The translations under genes were made by a program, and so were the position numbers. The notes beneath the pieces were generated by a model. That model ran no database searches, was not told the DNA's origin, and saw only the letters and a list, made by a program, of their open reading frames with translations. Shown piece after piece: positions 44,459 to 56,358 of a DNA stretch of 64,000 nucleotides. The stretch is from Gnetum montanum (Eukaryota; Streptophyta; Gnetopsida; Gnetales; Gnetaceae). The stretch lies in assembly GCA_015680685.1 (NCBI GenBank), contig MNCI01018878.1:40139-104138 (forward strand), given 5' to 3'. Every line of letters begins with the position of its first letter. Positions within the stretch are counted from its first letter, which is position 1.

Positions 44459-47310
44459 ATGGCACCAAAGGAAAAGCATTTTTAGGTAGTAGGATCATTC
44501 CAACCAAGGAAAAAATGATCAAGAATGGGAAGGGCCCAGGAATAGGCCCAAGAAGAACTTGTGGCAACCCATGCAACGGGACCTCTTCGAGAGGAGCTTG
44601 AAGTCGAATCCATTCGGTAGCTTCCTAAAGTAGAAGTAGCCTTAGAACAATCACAATGTGGAGAAGTACTGGGACCAATACCAAGGCTTGAAGTCACGTT
44701 AACACAAGCCTAAATTAACACCATCATGCCTTACAACACCCAATGGTCAGTTCTTCAAGAACTGAATTTTGGAACATGCCCCAGCAGAGGTTAAGACATG
44801 ACTACAAACCTCTTCCAGGTGGCAAGTTATGACTTCTAGTGGGGAGTGGCACATGGGAGAGACATACCTCTTTTGGAATAATAAAAGGCCAAGCTATATT
44901 GTAAAGATCAAGGACATCTAAGTGTTCTATTTAGCTAAAGCAATTACACTAGCACTTAGGGTTGCTTGACATAGGAACACAATTGGTAGAGTTTTTGACA
45001 TAGGTTAATCTTGAATCCAAGAAGGAGTGGACCCAACGGTCTTATGAGGTCGACCACATGGAGTTCAATCCGCTCACACTAGCGAAAAGCATCTATTTCA
45101 AAATCATAGCCTATCACCTCAATCCAATAGTGAGGCCTAGTAAGGTGACTACGTTTTTCTACCCAAGCATGCCCCTTTCTATGTAGGAGATTTTTTACAA
45201 ACCTTCCACAACTAATTTACTTATAGATAGAGAAACATTTTAAGGAGAATGAATGTGGAAGGAAAACCCTACAATTTTTGTGCCTCATCAAGAAACTTTG
45301 CAAAAGGGCAAGGGTCATCTGCTATGCCAATGATACAATTCTTCATGCTCTTGTGGCTTTATGGTCCAAAATGATGAAAGATAAGACACCTGCCACAACC
45401 AAAGAAAGGGAGAAACAGTTTCCACCTTTGTCATCTACTCAAGAAACAACACCAAAGGCTTACGTAGCCATTGAGTGCTTACAAAAAATCCAAGAGTAGC
45501 ACCTACATAAGCAGAAATAGCATGCACGAACAAGTGATGGCAATTCATCTAACTATCAATAAGCAATGAGTCACCTTAATGAAGTGGCTCAAACAATTAG
45601 TCAAATGGAGAGAGGTGGGCTGATATTCTTTGCCTAGCAAATGTAGTTGCCTACAAGATCAAATCCCAATGCCTAAGAGGTGATGGTGTCCTTATCACAA
45701 CACTATCTATTCCCAGAAATTTCTAGGAATGCCACTTCCTTTTCAATGTTCTTAGAGGAGGGGGAGGCGAAAACTATACTAGTGAAGCAGCACCAAGGGT
45801 AGGAGATGACTACTGAAGTAATCACTAACTGAGTGCTAAAGCACTTAATACACCTATGACATCTATACTAGACGTAGTTGCATTTCAAGATGTACAAACA
45901 TCCACAGGTATAATCAGTAGGAGACTAATTATAGATCAACATGAAGAATTACTAAATCAACTGTTAGGGTCCAGGAAACTGATTTCGAATATCTTTGATC
46001 ATCCAGATAGCATCACTATAACCCAATTGAAGTTGTTAGAAGAAAGGGGCAAGTAGATCATTTTGGAGGGGCAACTTGAAATGGCTCAAGCACAAAACCA
46101 ACACTTGGCTACAGAGGTTGCCAAATTACGTGCTTTCTTTTTTAAACCTACTCTCCTTAGCCTAGAAATAACTAGAGATGAAGTTTTCCAACAGCTTCAA
46201 GAATGATTCAAGAAGGCTGAGAAGGAAGTAGTGATGACCATATTCAACTAATCTATAGTAGAAGCAAAGACATATTCAATTTAGAAGGACTTGGTTTAGA
46301 TGTGCCAAGAGAATGCATTGCTAATCGCAAAAAATCACTACCTATGTAATGTTAATATGTAACAACAACAAATGTAAGAATTTATCCATCAATAGTAGGA
46401 GTAGCTTGCCAAGGTGAAAACTAATTTAAGAAGATTGGCCATAAAGAATCAAATTCTATCGATAGAGGAAGTTCAAGCCTTACGCCAAAAGTCTGCCATT
46501 GAAATCACCACTTGGAAAAATGAGGCTCTCAAGTTTAAAAGAGTTAAAGATCACTATAGATACTAGGTTGGCTTGCAAAAGGAAATCAATGAGAAACACA
46601 TTCAAGTAGCTAAAGTAAAAGTCAACAAGATCCTCTAGCAACTCTAGCATGGAAGAGAGGTGTGGTAGCCCATCATTGATAGGATTGATGCCTACAATAG
46701 AGTAGAGATTCACCGAAAGGAGTTGTAGATAGAAGAAATGATAGAATACATGGAGTTGGCCAACCTTCATTATGCAAAACTAGCAATGCTAACTACTAGA
46801 CAACTAGAGTGAAAATTAGAAAAATAAGTGGCCAATGCATACTTACTATACGAGGCTAAGTTTAAGCACCACAAAGACACCAAGCATAAGCTTGAGACAA
46901 CAAATGCTGAACTCAAAGTTCTCTGTACATGATTCACAAACCAAAGATTTATCGCTAAGAACTTGACCAAGAGAATGAATGGTTATCAAAAGCTAAAAGA
47001 TGTAGCTAGAGCATTCAACATCAAGTGTAAAAAATTTGTTGCCTGGTTGATCAACATTAAAGAGATGTTTCCCTTGATGCCTTGTTTGTGGAATATCCCC
47101 ATTCTTGCCCACATTTTAGATGCTATGTGAACTGTGAATGATCCCTAGAGTAAGGAAAAGAAAATGAAAGCATTGTTGGATGCTTTTCGTTTACTACCAA
47201 AAATTGCAGCCGTAGTAGGACAGTCATAGTCACCTCAGTTGCCACATGTGATTGATGTCATTGAAGGTCCTTTAGAGCCTTAAAAGCCACCACTGCCTAG
47301 GACTATTTGA
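44459..47310 (+). pseudogene. LE8 env-position ORF, long form (decayed)
   Basis: It starts ATGGCACCAAAGG right after CCATAG. With stops and shifts it can be followed to a conserved end, PPLPRTI-stop (47310). An N-terminal basic part is followed by MPYNTQWSVLQELNF and GETYLFWNNK. A central domain includes YHLNPIVRPSKVTTF (shared with LE9/LE10) and ends FLCLIKKLCKRARVI. A long coiled-coil-rich half follows (about 46050-46950, Gln/Glu/Lys/Leu heptads), then a tail. The central part resembles the putative plant transposon protein domain found with Athila-type elements (inference from motif order). I see no clear signal peptide or membrane anchor, so a viral-type envelope role is not supported. 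Confidence 0.65.
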
Positions 47311-47392
47311 TCTTCTCCACCATCTTCAAGTCATCAAAGGATGTGTTGTCCAAATTTTGTAGAGCTAATTCATGGTGTTCAATTTTTGTGTC

Positions 47393-48238
47393 ATTGACTA
47401 GACCTTGTCGACACATCATTTCATAAGTCAACTTAGCCCCATCAATACAGGGTCTACTTTTGCCTATAAATATGAGCTCATTAGCTGCATTTATAGCATG
47501 TCTTGTCATAGTAGTAGTAGGGCTCTTGTAGTTTTTCCATTTGATAGTTAGGATATTTTTCCCAAGTGCTTGTAGCAGGAGTCATTGAGTGCATTGGATA
47601 GTTCAAATATTTATTTATACATTTAATGCTTTATTCAAGCATTGTTGTACCTGAGCACGATAGTGTGTATAATAATAAAGATGAGCTTCTTGATAAACCT
47701 TATGACACTTTGGATAGTTCAAATATTTATTTATACATTTAATGCTTTTAGTTAATTATTTAATGTTCTCAAGTAATTAAGCTAATTAAGCATGATAAAC
47801 TAGATAGATTAAATATGTAAGTATGATCGCTTCAAGCGTAACACGTATTCATTTGGTAATCCTAACAACGTTATTGCTTGGTATGCCTAGTAGCATAGCA
47901 TTTGGTAACCTAGCAATGGATACATGGGTTTAGGATGTGTATGTTAGGATTAGTTAGCTAGTTAAATTGAATTAGTCATTAAATTATTCTGCCTCTCGTT
48001 TTAAGCACCAAGACCATAAAACACAAAATGATAAAAATTATATGCCTTGATTACTCTTAATCATACTGTTATGCTTAACAAGTGTAATTAGGAAGACAAC
48101 AAATGACCTTAGAGCAAGGTTCACTTCCTAGAAGATTAGTGTACCAGAAACTAAAAAGTCCATGGAATTCGACCAGATCAAGCATGAACACTTTGTGATT
48201 TCTATGGCTAGGTGGAAGGGTATCTCGTCACTCATCAA
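47393..48238 (+). repeat. LE8 3' LTR, missing its 5' end
   Basis: It begins at TTGACTAGACCTTGTCGACA, corresponding to about base 45 of the 5' LTR, and ends CACTCATCA. The polypurine tract and LTR start are deleted: the sequence passes from the ORF 3' flank (TTTTTGTGTCAT) straight into U3. A 39-bp segment is duplicated inside (47594-47632 and 47710-47748). Confidence 0.9.
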
Positions 48239-48472
48239 AAATTACCAATTATCATTATAATGGATACTATTATAAAATTTTAAGTTGTTGAAATATTATT
48301 TGAACATATAATGCATGCATATCTTTCACTTCTAATTATAATGTATCTAATGCATATCAATCTCAACATCTTGATAGTACAGATCATTTGCCTTCTTAAA
48401 AAGCGAGGCTTCATAAACTTGTCTTTTTTTAACAATGAAATTATACTTTGTGTCCATTTGATTTGATCTTAT
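48239..48472. other. Spacer between LE8 and LE9
   Basis: 234 bp of AT-rich sequence separating the two convergent 3' LTRs. Nothing recognised beyond the AAATT next to LE8. Confidence 0.6.
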
Positions 48473-49368
48473 TGATGAGTGGCGAGGTACCCCTATGCTC
48501 AACCATATGAATCACTAAGCGTTCACACACGATTGGGTCGAATTCCAAGGACTATATGTCTTTAGGTGCATTGGTCATTTAGGAAGTGAATCTTTCCCTA
48601 AGGTTGTTCACTATTCTCTCAATTACAATTGTGATGCTTATGGTATGATTAAGTTTAATCTAAGTATATGATTTTTATCATTTTTTTATGTTTATGTGTT
48701 ATTGGCACTTAGAGAGAGAAGTAAAATAATTTAATAGCTAATTTAATCTAACTAACTAATCCTTTTCTCATCCTAACATAAGCATCCTTTCCCACTTTCC
48801 ATACATGTCTTAAGCCCATGTATCCATTGCTAGGTTATGAAGTGTTATGTTACTAGGCACACCAAGCAATAATGGTGTTGGGATTACCAAGTGAATACAT
48901 GCTTACGGTCAAAGTAGTCATACTTATGTGCTTAGTCTATATACCTTATTTAGATTAATTAGCTTAATTAATGGAAAACTTTGAATAAATGACTAAAAAC
49001 ATTAAATTCATGAATAAAGATCTAAACTCTCCAGAATGTTGTAAAGCTTATCAATAAGCTCATCTTTATTACCATACATACTATCATGCTTAGGTACAAC
49101 AATGCTTGAATAAAGATCCATACACTCAATGACTCCTACTACTGGCACTTAGGAAAATATTCTAACTCTCAAATGGGAAAACTACAAGAACTCTGCTACT
49201 ACTATGACAAGACATGCTATAAATGTAGTTGATAAGCTCATATTTATAGGCAAAAGTAGATCCTACATCCATAGGGCCAAGTCAACCCATGAAATGATGA
49301 TTGATAGGGCCTAGTTGATGGGGCCAAGTCGATAAGGCCTTGTCGACATAGCTAATCGTGACTCTTCA
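48473..49368 (-). repeat. LE9 3' LTR (896 bp)
   Basis: Minus-strand start TGAAGAGTCACGATTAGCTA at 49368, identical in its first nine bases to the LE8 5' LTR. Low end TGATGAGTGGCGAGGTACCCC. U3 palindromic words GTCGACAAGGCC and GGCCTAGTTGATGGGGCC type lie near 49300-49350. The polypurine tract (inverse of CATTTAGTAATGGGGGTA) is at 49369-49386. Confidence 0.92.
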
Positions 49369-49610
49369 TACCCCCATTACTAAATGAAAACTCATCCTTG
49401 AGTTCTTTTACAATATTGGAAAGGTATGGGATTATTAAGTAACTCTTAACAAAATAAAATAGATTGAATTGAGAAAAACTAAGTGCTTGAGTGTATGGAT
49501 CAACATATTACAAAATTGTGATGTCCATGATACAAAAATTAAACACCATAAATTGACTTCACAAAATTTGGATAACACATCCTCTGATGACTTGAAGATG
49601 GTGGAGAAGA

Positions 49611-51530
49611 TCAAATAGTTCCAGGTGGTGGTAGCTCCTAAGGCTCTTAAGAACCTTTGCTGGCTTTAAGCACATGTGGTAGCTATGGCTATCCTACTGT
49701 AACGACAACTTTTGATGGTAGATAAAAAGCATCCAACAATGCTTTCATTTTCTCTTCCTTACTCTAGAGATCATTCACAGTCCATACAGCATCTCTAATG
49801 TGGGTTGGAAGGGGGATATTCCATAGACAAGGCATCATGGGGAACATCTCTTTAACATTTATAAACTAGGTAGCAAATTTTTTACACTTAATGTTGAACA
49901 CTCTAACTACATCTTTCAACTCTGGGTAATTGTTTGCTTCTAGCAGCTTTGACTAGGTTGTAGTGATGTTATCCAAAAGATCAAAAATATCTAGAATCAG
50001 TTTCCTGGTCCCTACTAGTTAATCTAGAAATTATTCATAATGAGCTACATTTAATCTCCCACTGATAGTCCCTGTGGATGTTTGTACATATTAAAGTATA
50101 GTTATGTCTAGTATAGATGCTATAGGTATGTTAAGTGATTCAGCAACTTGGTCAGTGACTACTTCAACAGTTGTCTCCTACCCCTGGAGTTGAATCACTA
50201 GTATAGTTTCCCCCTCATCCTCCTCCAAACACACCACAAAGAAAGCAGCATTCTTCGAAATTTCTAGGAATAAATGGGGTTGTGATGCGATAAGGATACC
50301 ATCATCTATTAGGCATTGGGATTTGCTCTTGAGGGCAACTACATTCATTGTATAGAGAATATCAACCCATGTCTCTCCATCTAACTAATTGTTTCAGCCA
50401 CCTCATTAAGGTAACTCATTGCTAGTCAATATGCAGATGGATTGCCGCCACTTATTCGTGCATGTTGTTTCTACTCACATAACAGCTGCTCTCAAATTTT
50501 GTGCAAGCACTAAATGGCTATGCAAGCCTTCACGTTGTTTCTTGAGTGGGTGGTAGAGGTGGTAGCTACTGCTCCCCTTCTTTGGTGGTGGCAGGTGTCT
50601 TGTCTTTTAACATTTCTGACCATGAAGTCATAGAAGCATGTCAGGTTGTATCATTTAAATAGTATATGATCCCTATCCTTTTCCAAAGTTTCCTAATAAG
50701 GCATAGAAAGGGTAGGGTCTTCCTTCCATGTTTATTCTCCTTGAAACATTTCTCGATCTCAAAGTAAATCAATTGTGGAAGGTTTGCCAAAAATATCCAA
50801 CCTAGAGTAGCACATGCTCAGGCAAAAAAGGTAGTCACCTTACTAGGCCTCACCATTGAATTAAGGTGATAGACCATGATTTTGAAACATATGCATTTCG
50901 CCAGTGTGAGCATGTCAAAACCCTTGTGGTTAACCTTGTAGCATCACTAGGCCCACTCCTTAGCTTCAGGATTAGCTTGTGTCAACAACTCTACCAATTA
51001 TGTTCTTGTGTTAGGTAACCTAAATGCCTATGTGATTTCTTCAATTGAATAGGACACTTGGATTTCCTTGATCATAAAACAAAGCCTAGCCTTCTGTTAT
51101 CCCAAAAGAGGCATGTCTCTCCCATGTACCACTCCCCACTAGAATTCATAATTTGCTACATGGGAAATGTTTATAGTTTTGTCTTAACCTCTGCTAGGGG
51201 ATGTTTCAAAAATGATCCAAAATTTAGTTCTTAGAGAACTGAGTGCTGGATGTCGTAAGGTTTGATGATGTTGAGGTAAGCTTGTGTTAACATGACTTTA
51301 AGCCTTGGTTTTGGTCTGGGTACTTCTCCACATTGTGATTTTTATAAGACTACTTTTGCTTTAGGAAACTACTAAATAGATTCCACTTTAAGCAACTCTC
51401 AAAGAGGTCCCATTGCATGGGTTGCCACAAGTTCTTCTTAGGCCTATTCCTAGCCCCCTTTCATTCTTAGTCATTTTTCCTTTTTCTAGGATGGTTTTTC
51501 TTCCTATGGATGCTTTTCCTTTGGTGCCAT
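49611..51530 (-). pseudogene. LE9 env-position ORF (decayed, central deletion)
   Basis: ATGGCACCAAAGG at 51530 follows CCATAG on the minus strand, as in LE8, and the stop at 49611 matches (PPPGTI-stop). Shared segments: IKPYDIQHSVL, GETCLFWDN, HKGFDMLTLAKCICFKIMVY then HLNSMVRPSKVTTF, LANLPQLIYFEIEKCFKENK, and GRKTLPFLCLIRKL. About 900 bp present in LE8, mostly coiled coil, is missing. This retention in an element without pol suggests the ORF was conserved by descent, or that it acts in cis or for the family. Function unknown. Confidence 0.65.
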
Positions 51531-53381
51531 CTATGGTCACAACATATCCATGAATTAGTAAATATAATGTATAACTTAAAATTCTTGGATACCTTTCCCT
51601 TTAGTCAGTTATACTTTGACTAAGGTTGAACCATGGCAGATTGAATGTTTTGTTAATTAATTAAATATTAATTAATTAGTTATTTATTTACTAATTATTC
51701 ATTGTGATTATCACAAGAGCTTATTAAAAAGGTTTAACTCTTGTATCTTTGATGTTTGATACTTGATTTCCTAGTTAGACCTTTGTGGGAGTTAGAGAAA
51801 TGGTAAAAACATTTTTGTCAAAAATGGAACATTTGTGGGCTCCATGACTAAGAGCTTACCTACTATAGCTACAAGATCAAAGAATGGAGTGATTTGGACA
51901 AATGTTTGAAAGGTTATGGACTTGGGAAGGTTTTTGGCTTTGAAAAATGGCAAAAACTCCCCTTATGTTATGAAGCAAATTGTAAAAATGGCAAAGTGTT
52001 CAATGGTATTTACAGTACTTTTCTCATGTGTCGATGGGGCCTAGTTGACAAGGCCCTATTGATGGGATTGGCTATGTCAACTAGGCCTAGTCAACATGGC
52101 TATTAACCACCATTGACTTTATTTGAATTTTTCATAACTTTAAAAATACAAGAATTTTTTGAGTGAAATTAGAATCAAATGGAAGCCAAAAAAGCTACAA
52201 TTGGAATGAAAATAGTAGAAGAAGAAATTGGAGATTAGAAAATTAATAAATTGGAGAAACAATGTAGAGAATGAATGTTATAAGATTGTACGGGAGCACA
52301 AAGTAAGATGCACAATGAGACACATGAAAGGTATGATTGCAATAATGTCAAGGGTAAGGGGTGTAACATTCCAATCAAAAGATATGCAAGTAGGTCCTCC
52401 CCATAGTAGGCACATGTCTAGTTTGCCCTTGCATAACTTCAACTGAGGATCTCATGGATTTTACAAGTGACTAATGGTAAGGAAGGTTAAGAACCCATCT
52501 AGAAGGATCTACTTAAGAATTCAAGTACATTCGACCAAATCAAGGGATCAAAAACATGGACATCAACAACAAGGTGAATTATGAGTAGTAGTGATGGATG
52601 ACAAAGAATGTGGAATGGATTGTAGAGTTGAGGTCATAAGAAGTCCCTTGTGGATTACAAGTTTAAAATGACTGATGAAGATCCATCTTTAGTTCAGACC
52701 AAAACCAACCACTTCCAGTGACTTCGCATCGCCACTCCAAAACTAATTCACCCTCTTGAGACACAAGGGTGTTCCCACCAAACAACCACAATTCCAAAAA
52801 GAGGAGAAAAGAGAGATAGGAAGTGAGAGAGGGCCTTAGTTAGAGGGAACCTTTAGGTATGGGTAATGTGTCTTTCTAGTCCCATAACCAGTACTTGTAG
52901 CCTATTTATTTATCTAAGGAGTGTGCTTTGAATTTTCTTCATTTCTTTTCTTTTCTCTTTTTTTGGAATGAGAACCACATAATGTAAAGACATTATTTAA
53001 CTTCCTTTAATTGAATGATATGGAATGGTAAGAAGTCGATGAAAACACCCAAGCACTCAAGTAAGTAGAAGAGTACAAAGAGTATTGAGTCTCCTTGAAG
53101 TCACATGCCATTCAAACCTTTGAATCTTTCCCAATTCTAGAAACCACCAAGGTCACTAGTTGATTAGAAATTTACTTAATGGAAGGGACATTAGACTTCC
53201 AAAATAAGAAAAACCATAGATTTGGTGAATGGGTGGATGTCATGAACTCAGTGCCTGTAACCATGAGAAAGAAACTAAGACTGAGTCATCGGTACAAAAA
53301 TTTAAAAATAGAAACCAAACATTGGCAAACAAACATTAAACACAAACCACCTTTAATAAACAAACCTTTAAACACAAACCA
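51531..53381 (-). other. LE9 3' region with palindrome cluster
   Basis: Counterpart of LE8 42690-44458 on the minus strand. It contains the palindromic cluster at 52025-52105 (words GGCCTAGTTGACAAGGCCC and GTCAACTAGGCCTAGTCAAC), a damaged internal polypurine motif (CTTAGTCATGGAGCCCAC, near 51838-51855), and GGGGAGGACCTACTTGCATATC near 52384-52405. TTAAACACAAACCA occurs twice (53336-53349 and 53368-53381) at the pol deletion join. No conserved ORF. Confidence 0.7.
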
Positions 53382-55978
53382 TAATCAATAAGAGCTTTGC
53401 ATGGCTCATGTCCAACTATTCGCAAGTAAATGAGAGGACTTACTTGATTAGATCTTTTTATGGGAAGATTGTCATCCTTGATCTAATCGAAAATAACATG
53501 AGCTAGCATCACAGTGCAAATCTACAATGGGATTTGATTTGAGGGGCACTCGATGGTGTTTGATGTAGAGGATGAGGGTGTTAGAGATGTAGGGTGACTA
53601 GCTACACTAGGTTGTGAGGGTTTAGGAGTACTATTGGGTTAGAAAAAGGATCATTTCCTGGCTCAATTATCCAAACCACTTGGCAGAAAAACCAATTGTG
53701 AGCGTATAGCCCTCGTAGCATTTTGTTGCCTTAGCTATGGAGGAATTTCTTCCTACATGGATGGAGTAGGAGGTAACTGGGTAGATGGTGGACGGATGTG
53801 TGTAGACAGATGTGAAGGGTGGTATGGATATGGGTTCTTTCCTTGAGTATATGGTGAAAGTGTTCAATGGTACTCTAGAGGGTAATAGTGATGTTGGAGT
53901 GAGACATGACTTGCAAAAATTCCTGGAGAGATGGATTGTTGAACATAGTACCTGTATGGATCTAGTTACTTGTAAGGATACTACTACCTTGGTGGCAACA
54001 TTCCCCATAAATATCATTGGTGCCACTATTGATATTGTTCATATGGTTGTGGTGGAGCTCCACTTGGGTAATAAGCTTGTTGTTTTTGGTGGAACTGCCT
54101 TGGATTACCTTGAGGATAAGGTAATCATCTAGGTGCTTGCTACATGCTAGTCAAGGATTCAATGCGTACACCTCAGACTCTTTTAAGTGTGACACCATAG
54201 GAAAACACCCCTTTGGATGTTCGTACTAATATATGTTAAAATAGTATCTTCTTCAAAGTCTATCTCTACAACTTCTTCTACTATAGTAGCTTTGCCCTTA
54301 CCTCTCTAGTAGGCATGTTCAACTTATTTTCATCTCCTATGATTATGATCACTATTTTGCTCTTTGGATTCTTCAGCAATCTTCATAGAAGTTTGGAATT
54401 TTTCATCCAAAGAATCCCATAATTTATCAACCTTTGCTAAAATATCAAAAGTAGATTTTTGGATGGGTAATATTTTCTTGTTCATCACTTCATCGAGTGG
54501 TAACACCTTCTTGTCACACAAGTGGACCTCTTATTTCTTGATGGAAGGATCCCTACTATACTCTTCTACACTTTCCATTTTTCAAAAATCATCTTCTTCT
54601 TTTGCTACTTGCTCTATTAGCCTTTGGATCTGATGAGCTCTTAATTTAGATAGTCTCCCTTGGGCATAAACCCCAAGAGTTCTTCTAGTTTTATCTTTGA
54701 GCCCATGTATGATGTGGTAGATTTGTTCCCTTTGAGAATAACCATGGCCAAGGCATCAATGTAAAAGTGAACAATATCTACCCATGGTGGCATTCAAAGG
54801 TTCATGTGTTCCCTATTTCCAACCTTGGATCTGCCTTCTCATATTGGACACTCTAGTGTACGTCTAGTATTTGTCATTAAACAACTCTAACATGGTACTC
54901 CATTAGTGAATGTATTCTAGTTCTAAGGACCAATACCAGCTCTCAGCTTCCTTCATGAGTGTCCTAGGGAAAAGCTTGAGTTTCTGCTAGTCATTTTCAA
55001 TGTTTTATAAGTCACAAGCATCATGGAAAGCTTGCAGATGATTCTACGAACCAAAATTGTATTCCTCCTCAAATAGTGGGATATTATTCATGTCTAGGCA
55101 CTTGATTTGGCTATCACTCACATGCCTGGTTGGAATCTTTACTGCCTCTACAATGTTAAGCATGCTTCAGTCACCAATAGAGGTTCATCATCATGATTAT
55201 GTCAATGACTCTAATGATGGTTTCTATCACCTCTACTTTCTTGATGGCCTTGACAATCTCTATTGTCTCATTGATCACCTCCATTACAATTATTTTTATG
55301 GTGGCTTCCATGAGAACTAGAAGATGAAGAGGAATGTTTGGAATTGGATGAAAAGGATGAAGAGAAAGGTGGACTACCCCTGCCATCACTATGTCCAACA
55401 CCACCTCTTCATTCATTACAATCACCATCCTTAGATCCCTTGCCATTATGATGTTTACATAAGTCCCTACCTTGATTGTCACTTTTTTCTGAACCTAGTT
55501 TATGAATGATGGATCATAGGTTCAAGGTCTTACACTTAGCACCAATAATAGAGGGTGGGGAATTTTCATATTGAGAACCCTTAGGGACAAGATCCACATT
55601 GTCATCTTGGTTTAGCAAGAATAAGGAATTAGTGCAATGTTTTCCCTTTGCAAGCTTATGGTGCTTCACCTAGTTTTGATCTCACTTGCATTGTGTTTCA
55701 ATGGGATGATAGTCCTAAGTATCATGATCATCCATAATGTATTCCTTGTGAAGATCTAAGATGCCTAACTTTTTGAAGGTTTGAAGTAGCATCTTGGGCA
55801 TAGATCGATTAGGGGATAAGACAATGTTGCCTTTCATATCACACCATTGTAGCCATTCATCCTAATGTAGGATGAAGGTGAAGTCTAGTACATACTCATC
55901 TAGATGAGTATATAACACTTCGTACTCTTGTGGGACTGGCAATTTGACATCTTCATGCTTGTGAGAAGAAGAAGACAT
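53382..55978 (-). pseudogene. gag: LE9 gag (decayed)
   Basis: Start at 55978 (MSSSSHKHEDVKLPVPQE), homologous to LE8 throughout. N-terminal domain to about 55700, then a His/Asn/Ser-rich linker (55170-55500). The capsid core relic is at 54650-55160. A helical part, in the open frame 54330-54521, includes PIQKSTFDILAKVDKLWDSL. A zinc-knuckle relic (YEHPKGCFPMVSH-like) lies near 54180-54240, then the tail. It ends where protease would begin (GHEPCKALID). Confidence 0.82.
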
Positions 55979-56110
55979 TTTGCAAAACAAATAAAATTAT
56001 CAGTGTGCTTAGTAGTTATATGTCATGTGAGAGTGATGTTGACCATGAGTTCATCTAATGATATTAATAATATTTATTAATCCTAGATAGCATACGTTTT
56101 AACAACAAAG

Positions 56111-56128
56111 TCCCTAGCAACGGTGCCA
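56111..56128 (-). promoter_or_regulatory. LE9 primer-binding site (tRNA-Asp)
   Basis: Minus strand TGGCACCGTTGCTAGGGA, two or three bases from the tRNA-Asp complement, next to the truncated 5' LTR. Confidence 0.9.
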
Positions 56129-56129
56129 A

Positions 56130-56358
56130 TGATGAGCGGCAATGTACCCCTATGCTCAACCATATGAATCACTAAGTGTTCACATGTGATTCAGTTGAAT
56201 TCCAAGGAACCTATGTCTTCTAGTGCACTAGTTATCTAGGAAGTGAATCTTGACCTAAGCTCATTTGTTATCCTCTCAATTACACTTGTGATGCTCATGG
56301 TATGGTTAAGTGTAATCAAGGTATACGATTTTTATCCTTTTTATGTTTAAGTGTTTAG
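56130..56358 (-). repeat. LE9 5' LTR, truncated (229 bp left)
   Basis: Starts TGATGAGCGGCAATGTACCCC (inverse of the LTR 3' end) and loses LTR homology after the TTTTTATGTTTAAGTGTT segment. The promoter-bearing part is gone. Confidence 0.85.

Larger units (their letters stand above)
35341..48238 (+). mobile_element. LE8: most complete Athila/Tat-like element, 12.9 kb
   Basis: LTR (35341-36197), PBS, gag, protease, RT, RNase H, integrase, post-pol region, long env-position ORF and a 3' LTR that has lost its first bases and the polypurine tract. It belongs to the GTCGAC/AGGCCT LTR subfamily, shared with LE9. Frames are broken in many places, so it is a fossil, but it gives the full domain order for reading the other copies. 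Confidence 0.92.
48473..56358 (-). mobile_element. LE9: non-autonomous relative of LE8, minus strand
   Basis: 3' LTR (48473-49368), env-position ORF, 3' region, gag, PBS and a truncated 5' LTR (56130-56358). Protease, RT, RNase H and integrase are absent: gag tail sequence at 53382 is joined to post-pol sequence with a 14-bp direct repeat at the join. It points toward LE8, forming a convergent inverted pair. Confidence 0.9.

Noticed and set aside
44459-47310. Calling the 3' ORF a retroviral envelope gene
   Set aside because: No signal peptide, cleavage site or membrane anchor is visible; the motif order fits a plant element-associated domain better.
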